A stretch of DNA of 64,000 nt from Streptomyces europaeiscabiei (GTDB lineage: Bacteria; Actinomycetota; Actinomycetes; Streptomycetales; Streptomycetaceae). The notes under the pieces were generated by a model. That model did not search any database and was not told where the DNA came from. It was given only the letters and a program-made list of their open reading frames with translations. Positions 8,667-17,494 of the stretch are shown one piece after another. Position 1 is the first letter of the stretch; each line of letters starts with the position of its first letter. Both the position numbers and the translations under genes were made by a program. The DNA lies in assembly GCF_036346855.1 (NCBI RefSeq), contig NZ_CP107841.1, positions 3,972,001 to 4,036,000 on the forward strand, in the 5' to 3' direction.

Positions 8667-9470
8667 ATGACTTCGGAACGAATAACAGCCGCCGAGCCGG
8701 TCGGCGCCACTCGCCACAAACGTCGTTCCCGCTGGCTCAGCGGGAAGTTCCTGGCCCTCTTCCTCGCCATCGCGACCGTCCTGGGAGGCGTGACCCTGCT
8801 GACGACCGAGTCGCAGCAGAAGGCGAGCGCCGCCGTGGACGACGGCAACGGCTTCACCTTTCCCGGCCGCCTCGAAGAGATGGTCGCGTTCTGGGCCACC
8901 AAGGCCTGGCCGACGAACAAGGCCACGTCCTCGGAGCAGGACTCGAACGGCGTCACCGCCTTCATCTACCGCGGCGGCAACTACGGCGACCGGGACGGCC
9001 AGCTCACCGCGTTCATCCAGGCCAACTTCCCCAACGCACAGACGCCGACCTTCAACGAGTACGACATCGACTTCCGGCCCACCCGGAGGACCGCGCGCAA
9101 CGCCGACCGGATCGTCCGTGACTCGACCAACGGCTTCATCTTCTTCACCGACGACCACTACGCCAACTTCCACCTGTACGCCTACCAGAACCTTCCCGAC
9201 GTGGACGACGCCCAGCCGTCGATGCCCGACAACACCTTCACCGTCGACAACTCCCTCACTCCGGTCGTGGAGGAGACCGCCGGTGACCCGCCCGCGGGCG
9301 GCGACCGCGGCGGCACACCGGACCCGCTCGTCTTCACGCCCATCGAGGACCCGGACTTCGAGATCGCGAACAACGATCCGCTGGGGCAGGCCGACGAGAC
9401 GGGTGACCTCATCTACCAGCAGATCGGGGCCTTCCTGCTCGGCGCCCTGCTGCTCATCGCCAGCGTGTGA
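8667..9470 (+). CDS. Membrane-tethered barnase-like ribonuclease
   Basis: A 267-residue protein, start fixed by GAAGGAG eight bases before the ATG. Residues about 28-45 are a hydrophobic signal or anchor segment ending near ASA. Residues 60-175 resemble the ribonuclease N1/T1 family: NEYDIDF, ARNADR and TDDHYANF line up with the barnase segments holding Glu73, Arg83, Arg87 and His102, giving E131, R144, R148 and H164 as catalytic candidates. An acidic Pro/Asp-rich linker follows, then a C-terminal hydrophobic segment (about 252-267). The toxic domain would thus lie outside the membrane, held by one or both ends. A barstar-like gene follows 262 bases downstream. Confidence 0.75.
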   Translation: MTSERITAAEPVGATRHKRRSRWLSGKFLALFLAIATVLGGVTLLTTESQQKASAAVDDGNGFTFPGRLEEMVAFWATKAWPTNKATSSEQDSNGVTAFIYRGGNYGDRDGQLTAFIQANFPNAQTPTFNEYDIDFRPTRRTARNADRIVRDSTNGFIFFTDDHYANFHLYAYQNLPDVDDAQPSMPDNTFTVDNSLTPVVEETAGDPPAGGDRGGTPDPLVFTPIEDPDFEIANNDPLGQADETGDLIYQQIGAFLLGALLLIASV

Positions 9471-9603
9471 CGATCGAGAACAGGACCATGCCCGCCAGGA
9501 CCGGGACCGGGACCGGGACCACCGGAACCGAGACCGGGCAGGTCAGGACCGGAACCGAGACCGGGCGCTGATCGCACGGGCACAGGACCAACGCGCCGAA
9601 GAA

Positions 9604-9640
9604 CGGGTGCTCCGCGGTACCTTCCTCCGCGGAGCACCCG
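9604..9640 (+). terminator. 14-bp perfect hairpin between RNase and barstar genes
   Basis: CGGGTGCTCCGCGG pairs perfectly with CCGCGGAGCACCCG around the loop TACCTTCCT. It sits 134 bases after the RNase stop and about 90 before the barstar start, so the inhibitor is probably expressed separately, at least in part. Confidence 0.6.
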
Positions 9641-9732
9641 GCGGCGGCAGCGGCGCGGTCCCGGCCTGCCCGAAGCACGACCCCGTGGACTCCGGGCTCG
9701 CGGCCCCCTTTCGCCATCAGCGAGGACACCTC

Positions 9733-10194
9733 ATGCACTGGCTGGAACTGACCGTCGACGAACCACCGGGAGAGGTTCTGCCCGTGGTGATCCGTGGCAC
9801 CGGCTGCCGCACCAGCGCGGAGCTCTTCGCCGCGTGGGCCCAGGCCCTGGATTTCCCCAGCCACTTCGGGCACAACTGGAACGCCTTCCATGACTGCGTC
9901 TCGGAGCGGGCGCTGTGGCACTCCGACCCCGACGGGCCGCCCCCCGCGGGCCCGCTGACGATCCTGGTCGAGGACGCGTTCCTGCTCCTCACCGACGCGC
10001 CTCCCCCGGAACTCGAGGTCCTGCTCCAAACCCTCTCCGACGCCGCCACGGTCGCCGACGACGACGAGGACGCCGGCGTGTACCCGGACGGCTTCAGGCT
10101 CCATGTGCTGCTGCGCGACACCCCCGACCGGCTTCGCGTCCTCGCCCGCCGCGTCCGGGCCGCGGACCCGAACCGGGCTCCCCGAGGAAAGTAA
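9733..10194 (+). CDS. Barstar-like ribonuclease inhibitor
   Basis: A 153-residue protein with GAGG upstream of its ATG. It has the barstar-family core FPSHFGHNWNAFHDCV (residues 41-56), matching the barstar helix that plugs the barnase active site; Asp54 corresponds to barstar Asp39. The sequence is larger than classical barstar (about 90 residues), with inserts before and after the core including a highly acidic DDDEDAG. No signal peptide, so it is cytoplasmic. Its place after a barnase-like gene suggests it protects the cell from nuclease that fails to be exported. Confidence 0.8.
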   Translation: MHWLELTVDEPPGEVLPVVIRGTGCRTSAELFAAWAQALDFPSHFGHNWNAFHDCVSERALWHSDPDGPPPAGPLTILVEDAFLLLTDAPPPELEVLLQTLSDAATVADDDEDAGVYPDGFRLHVLLRDTPDRLRVLARRVRAADPNRAPRGK

Positions 10195-10266
10195 TGGGCG
10201 TACGGGACCGGCGCCGTCCGAGGATTAGCCTCGACCGACAGCGATCAGGAGCGGCAGGAGGCAGGG

Positions 10267-10569
10267 ATGGCGAAGGTTCCCACGGCGGCGGTGGCCGCGA
10301 GCGGGCTCATCGGTGGGTACGGGGTGGCCCGCTGGACGAAGAAGCGGCCGCTCGGTGGGGTGGTGCTCGCGGTGGCCGGGGCCGCCGCGGCTCAGCAGTG
10401 GCAAAAGGCTGCCGGAGGCAAGGCGGCGGGGGCGCTGACCGCCGGGTATGTGGCCGCGTTCGCCGGGTCGCATCCCCTGGCAAAGAAGGTGGGGGCCTGG
10501 CCTGCGGTGTTCGGGGTGGCCGGGGTGGTCGCGGCGGCCTCTTGGGTGGTGGCTGACCGCAAGGGGTAG
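10267..10569 (+). CDS. Small hydrophobic protein of unknown function
   Basis: A 100-residue protein with AGGAGG before the ATG. It is rich in Ala, Gly and Val with three or four short hydrophobic stretches (ASGLIGGYGVA, GGVVLAVAGAAAA, VFGVAGVVAAASWVV) separated by basic residues. It looks like a small membrane protein; the family is not recognised. A tandem-repeat array starts nine bases after its stop. Confidence 0.6.
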   Translation: MAKVPTAAVAASGLIGGYGVARWTKKRPLGGVVLAVAGAAAAQQWQKAAGGKAAGALTAGYVAAFAGSHPLAKKVGAWPAVFGVAGVVAAASWVVADRKG

Positions 10570-10577
10570 GGGTTGCA

Positions 10578-10702
10578 CCGGTCGGGTGATGCGGGTCGGG
10601 TGGTGCGGGTCGGGTGGTGCGGGTCGGGTGGTGCGGGTCGGGTGGTGCGGGTCGGGTGGTGCGGGTCGGGTGGTGCGGGTCGGGTGGTGCGGGTCGGGTG
10701 TG
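10578..10702. repeat. 14-bp tandem repeat array, about 8-9 copies
   Basis: Nearly perfect head-to-tail copies of CGGGTGGTGCGGGT fill the space between the small membrane protein gene and the end of the regulator gene. The unit is not a multiple of three and no spacers occur, so it is neither coding nor CRISPR. It is G-rich on the plus strand and could form unusual secondary structure. Confidence 0.9.
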
Positions 10703-10766
10703 GTTGCTCGCGGCCACGTGTGCGGAGCCGCACGATGTCACAGCCCCGCCCCTGACTTCGCCGCGG

Positions 10767-11750
10767 TCACTCCCTTTCAAGGGGGGTGGCTTCGTCGCGG
10801 TCACTCCCCCTGAAAGCCCGCCGGTACGCGTACGGGCTCGTCCCCACCACCCTCTTGAAGCGGTCCCGGAACGCCGTCGGGGAGCCGAAGCCCGCCTGGG
10901 TCGCGACGCGTTCGATCGTGTGGTCGGTGGACTCCAGGAGGTACTGGGCGCGGCGGACCCTCGCCCGGTGCAGCCACTGCAACGGCGTCGTGCCGGTCTG
11001 TTCGCGGAAGCGGCGGTTCAGGGTGCGGGCGCTGGTGCCGGCGTGGAGGGCGATGTCGTCCAGCGTCAGATCCCGCTCCACGTTCTCCTCCAGCCAGCGC
11101 AGGAGGGGTTCCATCGTCGCGCCGGCGGGAGCCGGGGGCTGGTCCTGGACGATGAACTGGGCCTGGCCGCCCTCCCGTTCGAGGGGCATGACACACATCC
11201 GGGCGGTGAACGCGGCGACCGCCGAGCCATGGTCCTTGCGGATCATGTGCAGGCACATGTCCATGGCCGCGGCGGCGCCCGCCGAGGTCAGGAACTGGCC
11301 GTTGTCGACGTAGAGGACGTTCGGGTCGACGGTGACCTCGGGGTGGCGGGCCGCCAGATCGGGGGCCGCGATCCAGTGGGTCGTGGCGCGCAGTCCGTCC
11401 AGCAGGCCCGTCGCCGCGAAGAGGAACGCGCCGACGCAGATCGAGGCGATCCGCGTCCCACTCGCCGCCGCCGCGTGCAGCGCCTCCGTCACGCCCGGCG
11501 GCAGCGGCACGGTCGGGTCGGCCGTCCCCGGCAGGATGATCGTGTCGGCCTCGGCCAGCGCATCGAGGCCGTACGGCGCCCGCACGCTGAACGGTCCCGC
11601 CTTCACCTCCCCGTCCCCCTCCACCGAGCAGACCCGCACCCGGTACGCCTCCCGCCCGTCCGGCAACCGGGCCCAGCCGAAGGTGTCGATGGGGGCGGAC
11701 AGGTCGAAGGGGATCACATCGTCCAGCGCCAGTACGGCCACGGTGTGCAT
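10767..11750 (-). CDS. GlxA-family AraC-type transcriptional regulator
   Basis: A 327-residue protein. Residues 1-190 form a DJ-1/PfpI (GATase1-like) domain with D-D-V-I-P-F-D-L-S and SICVGAFLFAATG, where Cys is the usual elbow residue. Residues about 220-320 are an AraC-type double helix-turn-helix (DIALHAGTSARTLNRRFREQ, then ATQAGFGSPTAFRDRFKRV). Such regulators often control an adjacent divergent gene, and here a membrane protein gene is divergent with 173 bases between. The ligand is unknown. Confidence 0.9.
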   Translation of the reverse strand: MHTVAVLALDDVIPFDLSAPIDTFGWARLPDGREAYRVRVCSVEGDGEVKAGPFSVRAPYGLDALAEADTIILPGTADPTVPLPPGVTEALHAAAASGTRIASICVGAFLFAATGLLDGLRATTHWIAAPDLAARHPEVTVDPNVLYVDNGQFLTSAGAAAAMDMCLHMIRKDHGSAVAAFTARMCVMPLEREGGQAQFIVQDQPPAPAGATMEPLLRWLEENVERDLTLDDIALHAGTSARTLNRRFREQTGTTPLQWLHRARVRRAQYLLESTDHTIERVATQAGFGSPTAFRDRFKRVVGTSPYAYRRAFRGSDRDEATPLERE

Positions 11751-11923
11751 GGCGGGAGTTTAGGCCTGCGCCTGATTTCCGCCAGGCGCTCCGACACTGG
11801 TCCGTCACGGACTCACCCCTCCGACACGTCCCGGTCCACACCCCGGCGAGTCTGGCGAGAATCCGTTGACCTCTGGCAATCCCGCCACTTCTACGAGATC
11901 GTTCCGCGCCCTACCGTCCCACC

Positions 11924-12508
11924 GTGACCAAGTTCCTGCTCTCCCTCCACGTCCTCGCCGCGATCATCGCCGTCGGGCCCATCACCGTCGCGGCCAGCAT
12001 GTTCCCGCCGAGCGCGCGCAAGGCGCTGGCCGAACCCGGAAGCGAGCGGGCGGTGTCGGCCGTACGGCTGCTGCACCGGATCTGCCGGGTGTACGGCGGT
12101 GTGGGCATCGCCGTGCCCGTGCTCGGCTTCGCCACGGCGATGAGCATGGGGGTGCTGAAGGACGCCTGGCTGATCGTGTCGATGCTGCTGACCGCCCTCG
12201 CGGCCATGGTCCTGCTGGCGCTGGTGCTGCCCCGGCAGGAGGAGATCCTGGAGAGGATCGGCGGAAGGGGCGGGATCAGGACAGTCGACGGAACCGGGAC
12301 GGCCGACGGAACCGGGACGGCCGACGGGACCGGGATGGCCGGTGCGACCGGTACGGCCCGCGAGACCGGGACCGCCGACGGGACCCGTACTGCCGTCGGA
12401 GTCAAGGCCACCGCCCAACTCGCCATGTTCACCGGGGTGTTCAACCTGCTGTGGGCGACGGTCACGATCCTGATGATCGTCCGGCCCGGTTCGACCACGG
12501 GGGCCTGA
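11924..12508 (+). CDS. DUF2269-like integral membrane protein
   Basis: A 194-residue protein starting at GTG. Four hydrophobic segments are visible (residues about 4-26, 60-80, 88-105 and 165-188). The first, FLLSLHVLAAIIAVGP, is typical of DUF2269-type membrane proteins. Between the third and fourth lies a loop of near-repeats (DGTGTA), encoded by GACGG-rich units around 12291-12400, so the loop looks expanded. It is divergent to the GlxA-type regulator, which may control it. Function unknown. Confidence 0.7.
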   Translation: MTKFLLSLHVLAAIIAVGPITVAASMFPPSARKALAEPGSERAVSAVRLLHRICRVYGGVGIAVPVLGFATAMSMGVLKDAWLIVSMLLTALAAMVLLALVLPRQEEILERIGGRGGIRTVDGTGTADGTGTADGTGMAGATGTARETGTADGTRTAVGVKATAQLAMFTGVFNLLWATVTILMIVRPGSTTGA

Positions 12509-12556
12509 CTCCCACCCGACTTCCCAGCGGTGCTCGCGTGGGTGCATGATCCGGCC

Positions 12557-13057
12557 ATGCATCCACAGCAGTCGCCCTCCCAGGCCTACCTCGCCTCCGT
12601 GGCCGCCCGTCTCGCCGCCGACGAATGCCGTACCTGGTGGGAGGAGTGGGCCGGGGTGCCCGTGCTCGTCGGGCGCCGGGCCGACTTCAGGTGGAGCTGG
12701 ATGGGGACGAAGCTGCACCTGTTCACGGTGGCAGCGGCGGTCCAGGAGATAACCATCCCGACCATCGAGACCTTCACCGACCAGGTGCTGACGTACGCGA
12801 AGAAGACGAAGGGCGGCCTGCCGGCCGGGATCCAGAACGGCATCGGCGCGTTCCCGGTGCTGGTCAGCGACCGGGTGGACCCGGCGGCCGTACGGTGGGC
12901 GGAGGCCCAGCAGCGCAACAAGTGGGCCTGCATGGCCAGGCCCGTCGTGGTCGACAGCACCCAGCAGTACGTGGGCTCCTACCACGGCACGCCGGTCGTC
13001 GGCCTCGCCTACTCCTCGTACTTCGAGGACAAGGCCCGGCGGTACTTCTACGGCTGA
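12557..13057 (+). CDS. Conserved hypothetical cytoplasmic protein
   Basis: A 166-residue protein starting at MHPQQSPSQA. It has no signal peptide or membrane segment and a mixed alpha/beta composition. Marked segments are WWEEWAGVPVLVGRRADF, WSWMGTKLHLF and the C-terminal VVGLAYSSYFEDKARRYFYG. I do not recognise the family. It is 48 bases downstream of the DUF2269-like gene and may be co-transcribed. Confidence 0.6.
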   Translation: MHPQQSPSQAYLASVAARLAADECRTWWEEWAGVPVLVGRRADFRWSWMGTKLHLFTVAAAVQEITIPTIETFTDQVLTYAKKTKGGLPAGIQNGIGAFPVLVSDRVDPAAVRWAEAQQRNKWACMARPVVVDSTQQYVGSYHGTPVVGLAYSSYFEDKARRYFYG

Positions 13058-13132
13058 GTGCGCCCGAGTGCGGCGGCCGGGCGGGCGAGCGGCACCGACA
13101 ACACTCAACCGCTCAGCCCCCCAACCGCTCAG

Positions 13133-13172
13133 CAGGTCAGCAGGTCAGCAGGTCAGCAGGTCAGCAGGTCGA
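13133..13172. repeat. 8-bp tandem repeat across a stop codon
   Basis: Four perfect copies of CAGGTCAG plus a partial fifth. The stop codon (TGA on the minus strand) of the Mth938-like gene at 13161-13163 lies in the fourth copy, and every unit contains a TGA on that strand. Confidence 0.9.
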
Positions 13173-13529
13173 GTGGAACAGGCCGCCGACGGACTCCCCC
13201 TCGGCCGCCAGTCGGTTGTACAGATCGACGGCATCCTTCGTCTCCTCGATGTGCGCGGTGACGCCCGCCTCACGAAGCAGCAGCGAGGTCTCCGGCATCG
13301 TCTTCAGCCGCCGGTCCATGCCCTCGCTCAGGACGACGACCGTGCAGCCACGGTCGAGGAGTTCGCGTACGTCCGCGGGCTGGATGCCGGGCTCGTGGCG
13401 GGTGCCGTGCTCGCTCCAGTCCCAGGCGTGCCCGCCCCCGGGGTAGAGGACGAAGTCCTTGCCGTCCGCGAGCCCTTCGACCTCCATCCGTCCCCATGAG
13501 ACGTGCGTGATCAGCGGCGATCTCTTCAT
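13161..13529 (-). CDS. Mth938-like domain protein
   Basis: A 122-residue protein, started at MKRSPLITHV because AGGGG lies six bases upstream. It matches the Mth938-like (DUF498-type) fold: HVSWGRMEV, KDFVLYPGGGHAWDWSEHG, HEPGI, VVVLSEGMDRRL, and the C-terminal TKDAVDLYNRLA and H-S-T-C. Members occur in all domains of life and have no settled biochemical role. Its last codons lie in an 8-bp tandem repeat. Confidence 0.8.
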   Translation of the reverse strand: MKRSPLITHVSWGRMEVEGLADGKDFVLYPGGGHAWDWSEHGTRHEPGIQPADVRELLDRGCTVVVLSEGMDRRLKTMPETSLLLREAGVTAHIEETKDAVDLYNRLAAEGESVGGLFHSTC

Positions 13530-13585
13530 CGTGTCCCCTGTACGTCGTCGCGCGAAGGCGATCAGTTTGTCAGCCCCGATCAACC

Positions 13586-13638
13586 ACTCCTGATCCGCTG
13601 CTCCTGATCAGCCACATCCACCGCTCCTGATCAGCCAC
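13586..13638. repeat. 15-bp repeats across a stop codon
   Basis: CTCCTGATCAGCCAC occurs at 13601-13615 and 13624-13638, with a degenerate copy at about 13586. The stop codon of the minus-strand membrane protein gene (13608-13610) lies inside the first exact copy. Confidence 0.85.
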
Positions 13639-14072
13639 TCCTCGTCGGCCGTCTCCGTCCGGAAGCCCCGTGCCACCGACGCCGCCACCAGCACCCACGC
13701 GCCGAGCACCAACGTGAAGAAGGCCCAGGACAGGGGCCAGACGGAGGCGTCCAGGGGCTCGGGGTGGGTGTGGAAGGAGGTGTACATCAGGGCGGACGGC
13801 GGGACGGCGACCAGGAGCACCGGCCAGGCCAGGGCGTCCCGGTGGCCGAAGTAGGCCGCGAGGAGCAGCAGGACGAGGGCGAGGGCGACGACCCCCGTGA
13901 CGGTCACGGGGGTCGTCTCCGAGAGGGAACCCTTCAGTTCGGGCCGGTTGTTCAGGTCCCACGGAAGGCAGAGGCGGTACGCGGCCGCGGCGAGGGCGGC
14001 GCCGAGCAGGCGGGTCAGCCAGCGTTCCGGCCAGGGGCGCGTGCGCAGGGGGCGGAGCAGCTTCTCGGTCAT
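13608..14072 (-). CDS. Hypothetical membrane protein
   Basis: A 154-residue protein with three or four predicted membrane spans: LLGAALAAAAYRLCLPW, TVTGVVALALVLLLLAAYF, AWPVLLVAVPPSALMY and WAFFTLVLGAWVLVAASVA. The N terminus is basic and the C terminus charged. The family is not recognised. It may be co-transcribed with the Mth938-like gene, about 80 bases downstream. Confidence 0.65.
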   Translation of the reverse strand: MTEKLLRPLRTRPWPERWLTRLLGAALAAAAYRLCLPWDLNNRPELKGSLSETTPVTVTGVVALALVLLLLAAYFGHRDALAWPVLLVAVPPSALMYTSFHTHPEPLDASVWPLSWAFFTLVLGAWVLVAASVARGFRTETADEEWLIRSGGCG

Positions 14073-14161
14073 GCGTACGAGGGTTCCTGGGCGGGCGCCG
14101 GGCCGACAGAGTACGGATACTCAGTCCGGCCTACTCACCCATACCCAGAGGGGCAGCGCCC

Positions 14162-14199
14162 GAAGGGGCGCGGGGAACTGCGCGGCCAGCCACGACGGC
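14162..14199. repeat. Dispersed intergenic element, copy 1
   Basis: Contains AGGGGCGCGGGGAACTGCGC followed by GGCCAGCC, the core of an element seen again near 18.8, 35.5, 55.7 and 56.0 kb. It is between the membrane protein gene and the end of the MFS gene, and is followed by a GCGCCGCGCGCC-rich run. Confidence 0.7.
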
Positions 14200-14257
14200 G
14201 CCGCGCGCCGCGCGCCGCGCACGACCAACCGCCCAACCCGGCGCCCTCGGCGGAGCG

Positions 14258-15730
14258 TCACGCCCTCGCCGACAGTGGCTCGGCGATGTCCTCCAGGGAG
14301 CGCCGCTCCGCACGCACCGCGAGGAACGCCGCCACCAGGCCCGCCGCGCACATCAGAGCCGCGCCGATCCGGAAGGCGAGGACGGTGTCGGAGACGACGC
14401 CGGACTCCGTCAGCTCGGCGAAGATCAGCGGGCCGCTGATGCCGCCGGCTGCCGTGCCGATGGCGTAGAAGAAGGCGATGGCCATCGCGCGGGTCTCCAT
14501 GGGGAAGACCTCGGAGACCGTCAGATAGGCGCTGCTCGCCCCGGCCGAGGCGAAGAAGAGCACCACGCACCAGCAGGCCGTCAGGGTCACGTCGTCGAGC
14601 GAACCCCGGCCGAACAGCCAGGCGGTGACGAAGAGCAGGACACCGGACAGCAGATACGTCGACGAGATCATGATCTTGCGGCCGACCGTGTCGAACAGCC
14701 TGCCGAGCAGGAGGGGGCCGAGCAGGTTGCCGGCGGCGATGACGGCGAAGTAGTAGCCGGTGTCGGAGGTCGGGACGTCGTAGAACGTGGTGAGGATCGC
14801 GCCGAAGCCGAAGGTGATCGCGTTGTAGAGGAACGCCTGGCCGATGAAGAGGGAGAAGCCGAGGATCGCGCGGCGGCGGTACTGGGAGAAGACCGTACGG
14901 GCGATCGTGCCGAAGCCGATGCTCTCGCGCTGATGGACGGTCATCTCGCTCTCGGCGGGCGGCAGCGCGCGGCCCTTCTCCGCCTCGACCTGCTCCTCCG
15001 CCTCCCCCACCAGCCGTTCGGCCTCCTGTTCCCTGCCGTGGATCAGCAGCCAGCGGGGACTCTCGGGGACGTTCCGGCGGACCAGCAGGATCACCAGGCC
15101 CAGCACCACACCGAGGGCGAAGGTCAGCCGCCAGCCGACGTTCGCCGGGAAGAGGTCGGTGTTCAGGGCGACGATCGACAGCAGCGAGCCGCCGATCGCG
15201 CCGAGCCAGAAGCTGCCGTTGATGACGATGTCGACGCGGCCCCGGTACTTGGACGGGATCAGCTCGTCGATCGCGGAGTTGATGGCCGCGTACTCGCCGC
15301 CGATACCGAAGCCGGTGAGGAAGCGGAAGAGGAAGAACCACCAGGTGGAGAAGGAGACGGCCGTCAGCGCGGTCGCCGCCAGATAGACCAGCAGGGTCAC
15401 CATGAACAGCTTCTTGCGGCCGAACCGGTCGGTCATCCGGCCGAAGAAGAGGGCGCCCGCACAGGCGCCCGCCACGTACAGCGCGGCCGCCATACCCGTG
15501 ACCTGCGCGGATGTGATGGGCAGTCCGCTGCCCTCCTCGGAGAGCCGGCCCGCGATGTTGCCGACGACGGTCACCTCCAGACCGTCGAGGATCCACACGG
15601 TGCCGAGGCCGATCACGATCGTCCAGTGCCAGCGGGACCAGGGAAGACGGTCCAGGCGCGCCGGTACGGCAGTGGTGATCACACCGGGCGAGCCTGGTGA
15701 ACCCGGTGACTGCGGGTCGGTGACGGACAT
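14258..15730 (-). CDS. MFS transporter, sugar/metabolite:H+ symporter type
   Basis: A 490-residue protein starting at MSVTDPQSPG. About 12 membrane spans are visible, with the sugar-porter signatures WILDGLEVTVVGN in span 1, GRMTDRFGRKKLF after span 2 and SKYRGRVD in the fourth loop. The central loop (residues about 225-265) is long and charged. The family moves sugars, aromatic acids or other organic acids with protons; the substrate is not deducible. It stands alone. Confidence 0.85.
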   Translation of the reverse strand: MSVTDPQSPGSPGSPGVITTAVPARLDRLPWSRWHWTIVIGLGTVWILDGLEVTVVGNIAGRLSEEGSGLPITSAQVTGMAAALYVAGACAGALFFGRMTDRFGRKKLFMVTLLVYLAATALTAVSFSTWWFFLFRFLTGFGIGGEYAAINSAIDELIPSKYRGRVDIVINGSFWLGAIGGSLLSIVALNTDLFPANVGWRLTFALGVVLGLVILLVRRNVPESPRWLLIHGREQEAERLVGEAEEQVEAEKGRALPPAESEMTVHQRESIGFGTIARTVFSQYRRRAILGFSLFIGQAFLYNAITFGFGAILTTFYDVPTSDTGYYFAVIAAGNLLGPLLLGRLFDTVGRKIMISSTYLLSGVLLFVTAWLFGRGSLDDVTLTACWCVVLFFASAGASSAYLTVSEVFPMETRAMAIAFFYAIGTAAGGISGPLIFAELTESGVVSDTVLAFRIGAALMCAAGLVAAFLAVRAERRSLEDIAEPLSARA

Positions 15731-15904
15731 GGGCTGGGGCTCCCTCCACGTCGAGCGAACCCGATCCGTGTGCCCCGACGAGCAGTTACTACGCCCCGCC
15801 ACTCACCGCTCGCCGCTCGCCGCCCGCCGCCCGCCACTCGCCACTCGCCACTCACTGGTCGTCCGCCCGGCCCGCCGGACGAACACCCGTGCGCGCGCCG
15901 CCTC

Positions 15905-17257
15905 CTACGCCCCCAGCGCCCGCGACACCGTGTAGATCAGCAGGCCCGCCAGGGAGCCCACCACCGTGCCGTTGATCCGGATGAACTGCAGGTCGCGGCC
16001 GATGTTGGCCTCGATCTTCTTCGTGGTGTGCTCGGGGTCCCAGCTCGCGACGGTCTCGGTGATGAGGGAGGTGATCTCCGCGCGGTAGGTGGTCACGACG
16101 TGCACCGCCGCACCCTCGACCCACTTGTCGACCTTGGCCTGCGCGCTCGGCTCGGTCGCCATCCGGGTCCCAAGCGACAGCAGGGACGTGCGAACCCGCA
16201 GCCGCAGCTCGCTGCGCTCGTCCTCGGCGGCGGACACGATCATCGACCGTACGGCCGTCCAGGCGGAGGCGATGAGGTCCTGGACCTCGCCCCGGCCGAG
16301 CACCTCGCCCTTCAGCCGCTCCACCCGCGCGCGGGTGTCCGTGTCGGACTGGAGATCGGTGGCGAAGTCGGTGAGGAAACGGTCGAGGGCGCCGCGCGCC
16401 GGGTGGGTGGGCGAGTCACGCATCTCGGTGGTGAAGCGCAGCAGTTCCTTGTAGACCCGTTCGCCGATCCTCCGGTCGACGAACCGGGGGGTCCAGCCGG
16501 GGGCGCCGCCCTCGACCGCGTCCATGACCTGCTCGTCATGGAGTATCAGCCAGTTCTGGGCGCGGGCGCAGACCAGGTCCACGATCCGCCGGTGGCCGCC
16601 GTCGGTGACGACCTTCTCCAGCATCTTGCCGATACCGGGCGCGATCTCCTGGGCGTTCGCCCGACGCGTGATCGCCTCCCCGACCACGGCCTGCACGTCC
16701 GAGTCGCGCAGCACGGTCAGGGCGCCCCGGAGCGCGGTCGCCAGCTCGGCCGTCACCCGGTCGGCGTTCTGCGGCTCGGCGAGCCACGCGCCGAGCCGGC
16801 TGCCGATGCCGACGGCCCGCAGCCGCTGCCGTACGACATCGTGGGAGAGGAAGTTCTCGCCGACGAACTCACCGAGCGAGACGCCCAGTTGGTCCTTCTT
16901 GGTGGGGATGATCGCGGTGTGCGGGATGGGCAGCCCGAGCGGATGCCGGAACAGCGCGGTCACGGCGAACCAGTCCGCGAGCGCACCCACCATGCCCGCC
17001 TCGGCGGCCGCCGCGACATAGCCGGCCCACGCTCCCGCGCCCTCGTGCGAGGCCCACTTGGCCAGCACGTACACCACGGCCACGAAGAGCAGGAGCCCGG
17101 CCGCGATGAGCTTCATCTGCCGGACGCCCCGCTGTTTCTCCTCGTCGGCGGCGCTGAAGGTGGTCATGGTGCGATGCGAAGCACGCGGCTCGGCGCTCAC
17201 CGCCGCCGCTGCCGCTCCTGACGTCTCCGCCGCGTCTTCCGCCTTCGTACGGTCCAT
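15905..17257 (-). CDS. DUF445 membrane-anchored protein
   Basis: A 450-residue protein. After a charged N-terminal tail there is a hydrophobic span (LIAAGLLLFVAVVYVLA) and then the DUF445 hallmark GALADWFAVTALFRHPLG, then IPHTAIIPTKKDQLG. A long helical domain follows, and a hydrophobic C terminus (INGTVVGSLAGLLIYTV) closes the protein. DUF445 proteins (YheB/YjiN-like) are membrane proteins without an established biochemical function. Transcribed alone, divergent to the SGNH hydrolase gene. Confidence 0.9.
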   Translation of the reverse strand: MDRTKAEDAAETSGAAAAAVSAEPRASHRTMTTFSAADEEKQRGVRQMKLIAAGLLLFVAVVYVLAKWASHEGAGAWAGYVAAAAEAGMVGALADWFAVTALFRHPLGLPIPHTAIIPTKKDQLGVSLGEFVGENFLSHDVVRQRLRAVGIGSRLGAWLAEPQNADRVTAELATALRGALTVLRDSDVQAVVGEAITRRANAQEIAPGIGKMLEKVVTDGGHRRIVDLVCARAQNWLILHDEQVMDAVEGGAPGWTPRFVDRRIGERVYKELLRFTTEMRDSPTHPARGALDRFLTDFATDLQSDTDTRARVERLKGEVLGRGEVQDLIASAWTAVRSMIVSAAEDERSELRLRVRTSLLSLGTRMATEPSAQAKVDKWVEGAAVHVVTTYRAEITSLITETVASWDPEHTTKKIEANIGRDLQFIRINGTVVGSLAGLLIYTVSRALGA

Positions 17258-17494
17258 TCACTCCACCCGTTCCTGTCCCCCGTACACATTGTCCGCTCTT
17301 CGACGCTTCAACTCTTGGTGACGTACTCCATAGACCTACTGACACCTACTCCTGGAACGGAACAGGAGTTCCCCGCGTCTGTCCGGGCGGGGGAACCGAT
17401 GGGGGTTCTCGCAAGCCGCCCCCACCCCATGCCGCATCATGGGGTGATCACATCGGAGCCTCGGGGCTCCACAGCCCGAGGAGTCACACACCGC

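Noticed and set aside
10578..10702. Possible CRISPR array
   Set aside because: Units are 14 bases, head to tail, with no spacers and no cas genes.
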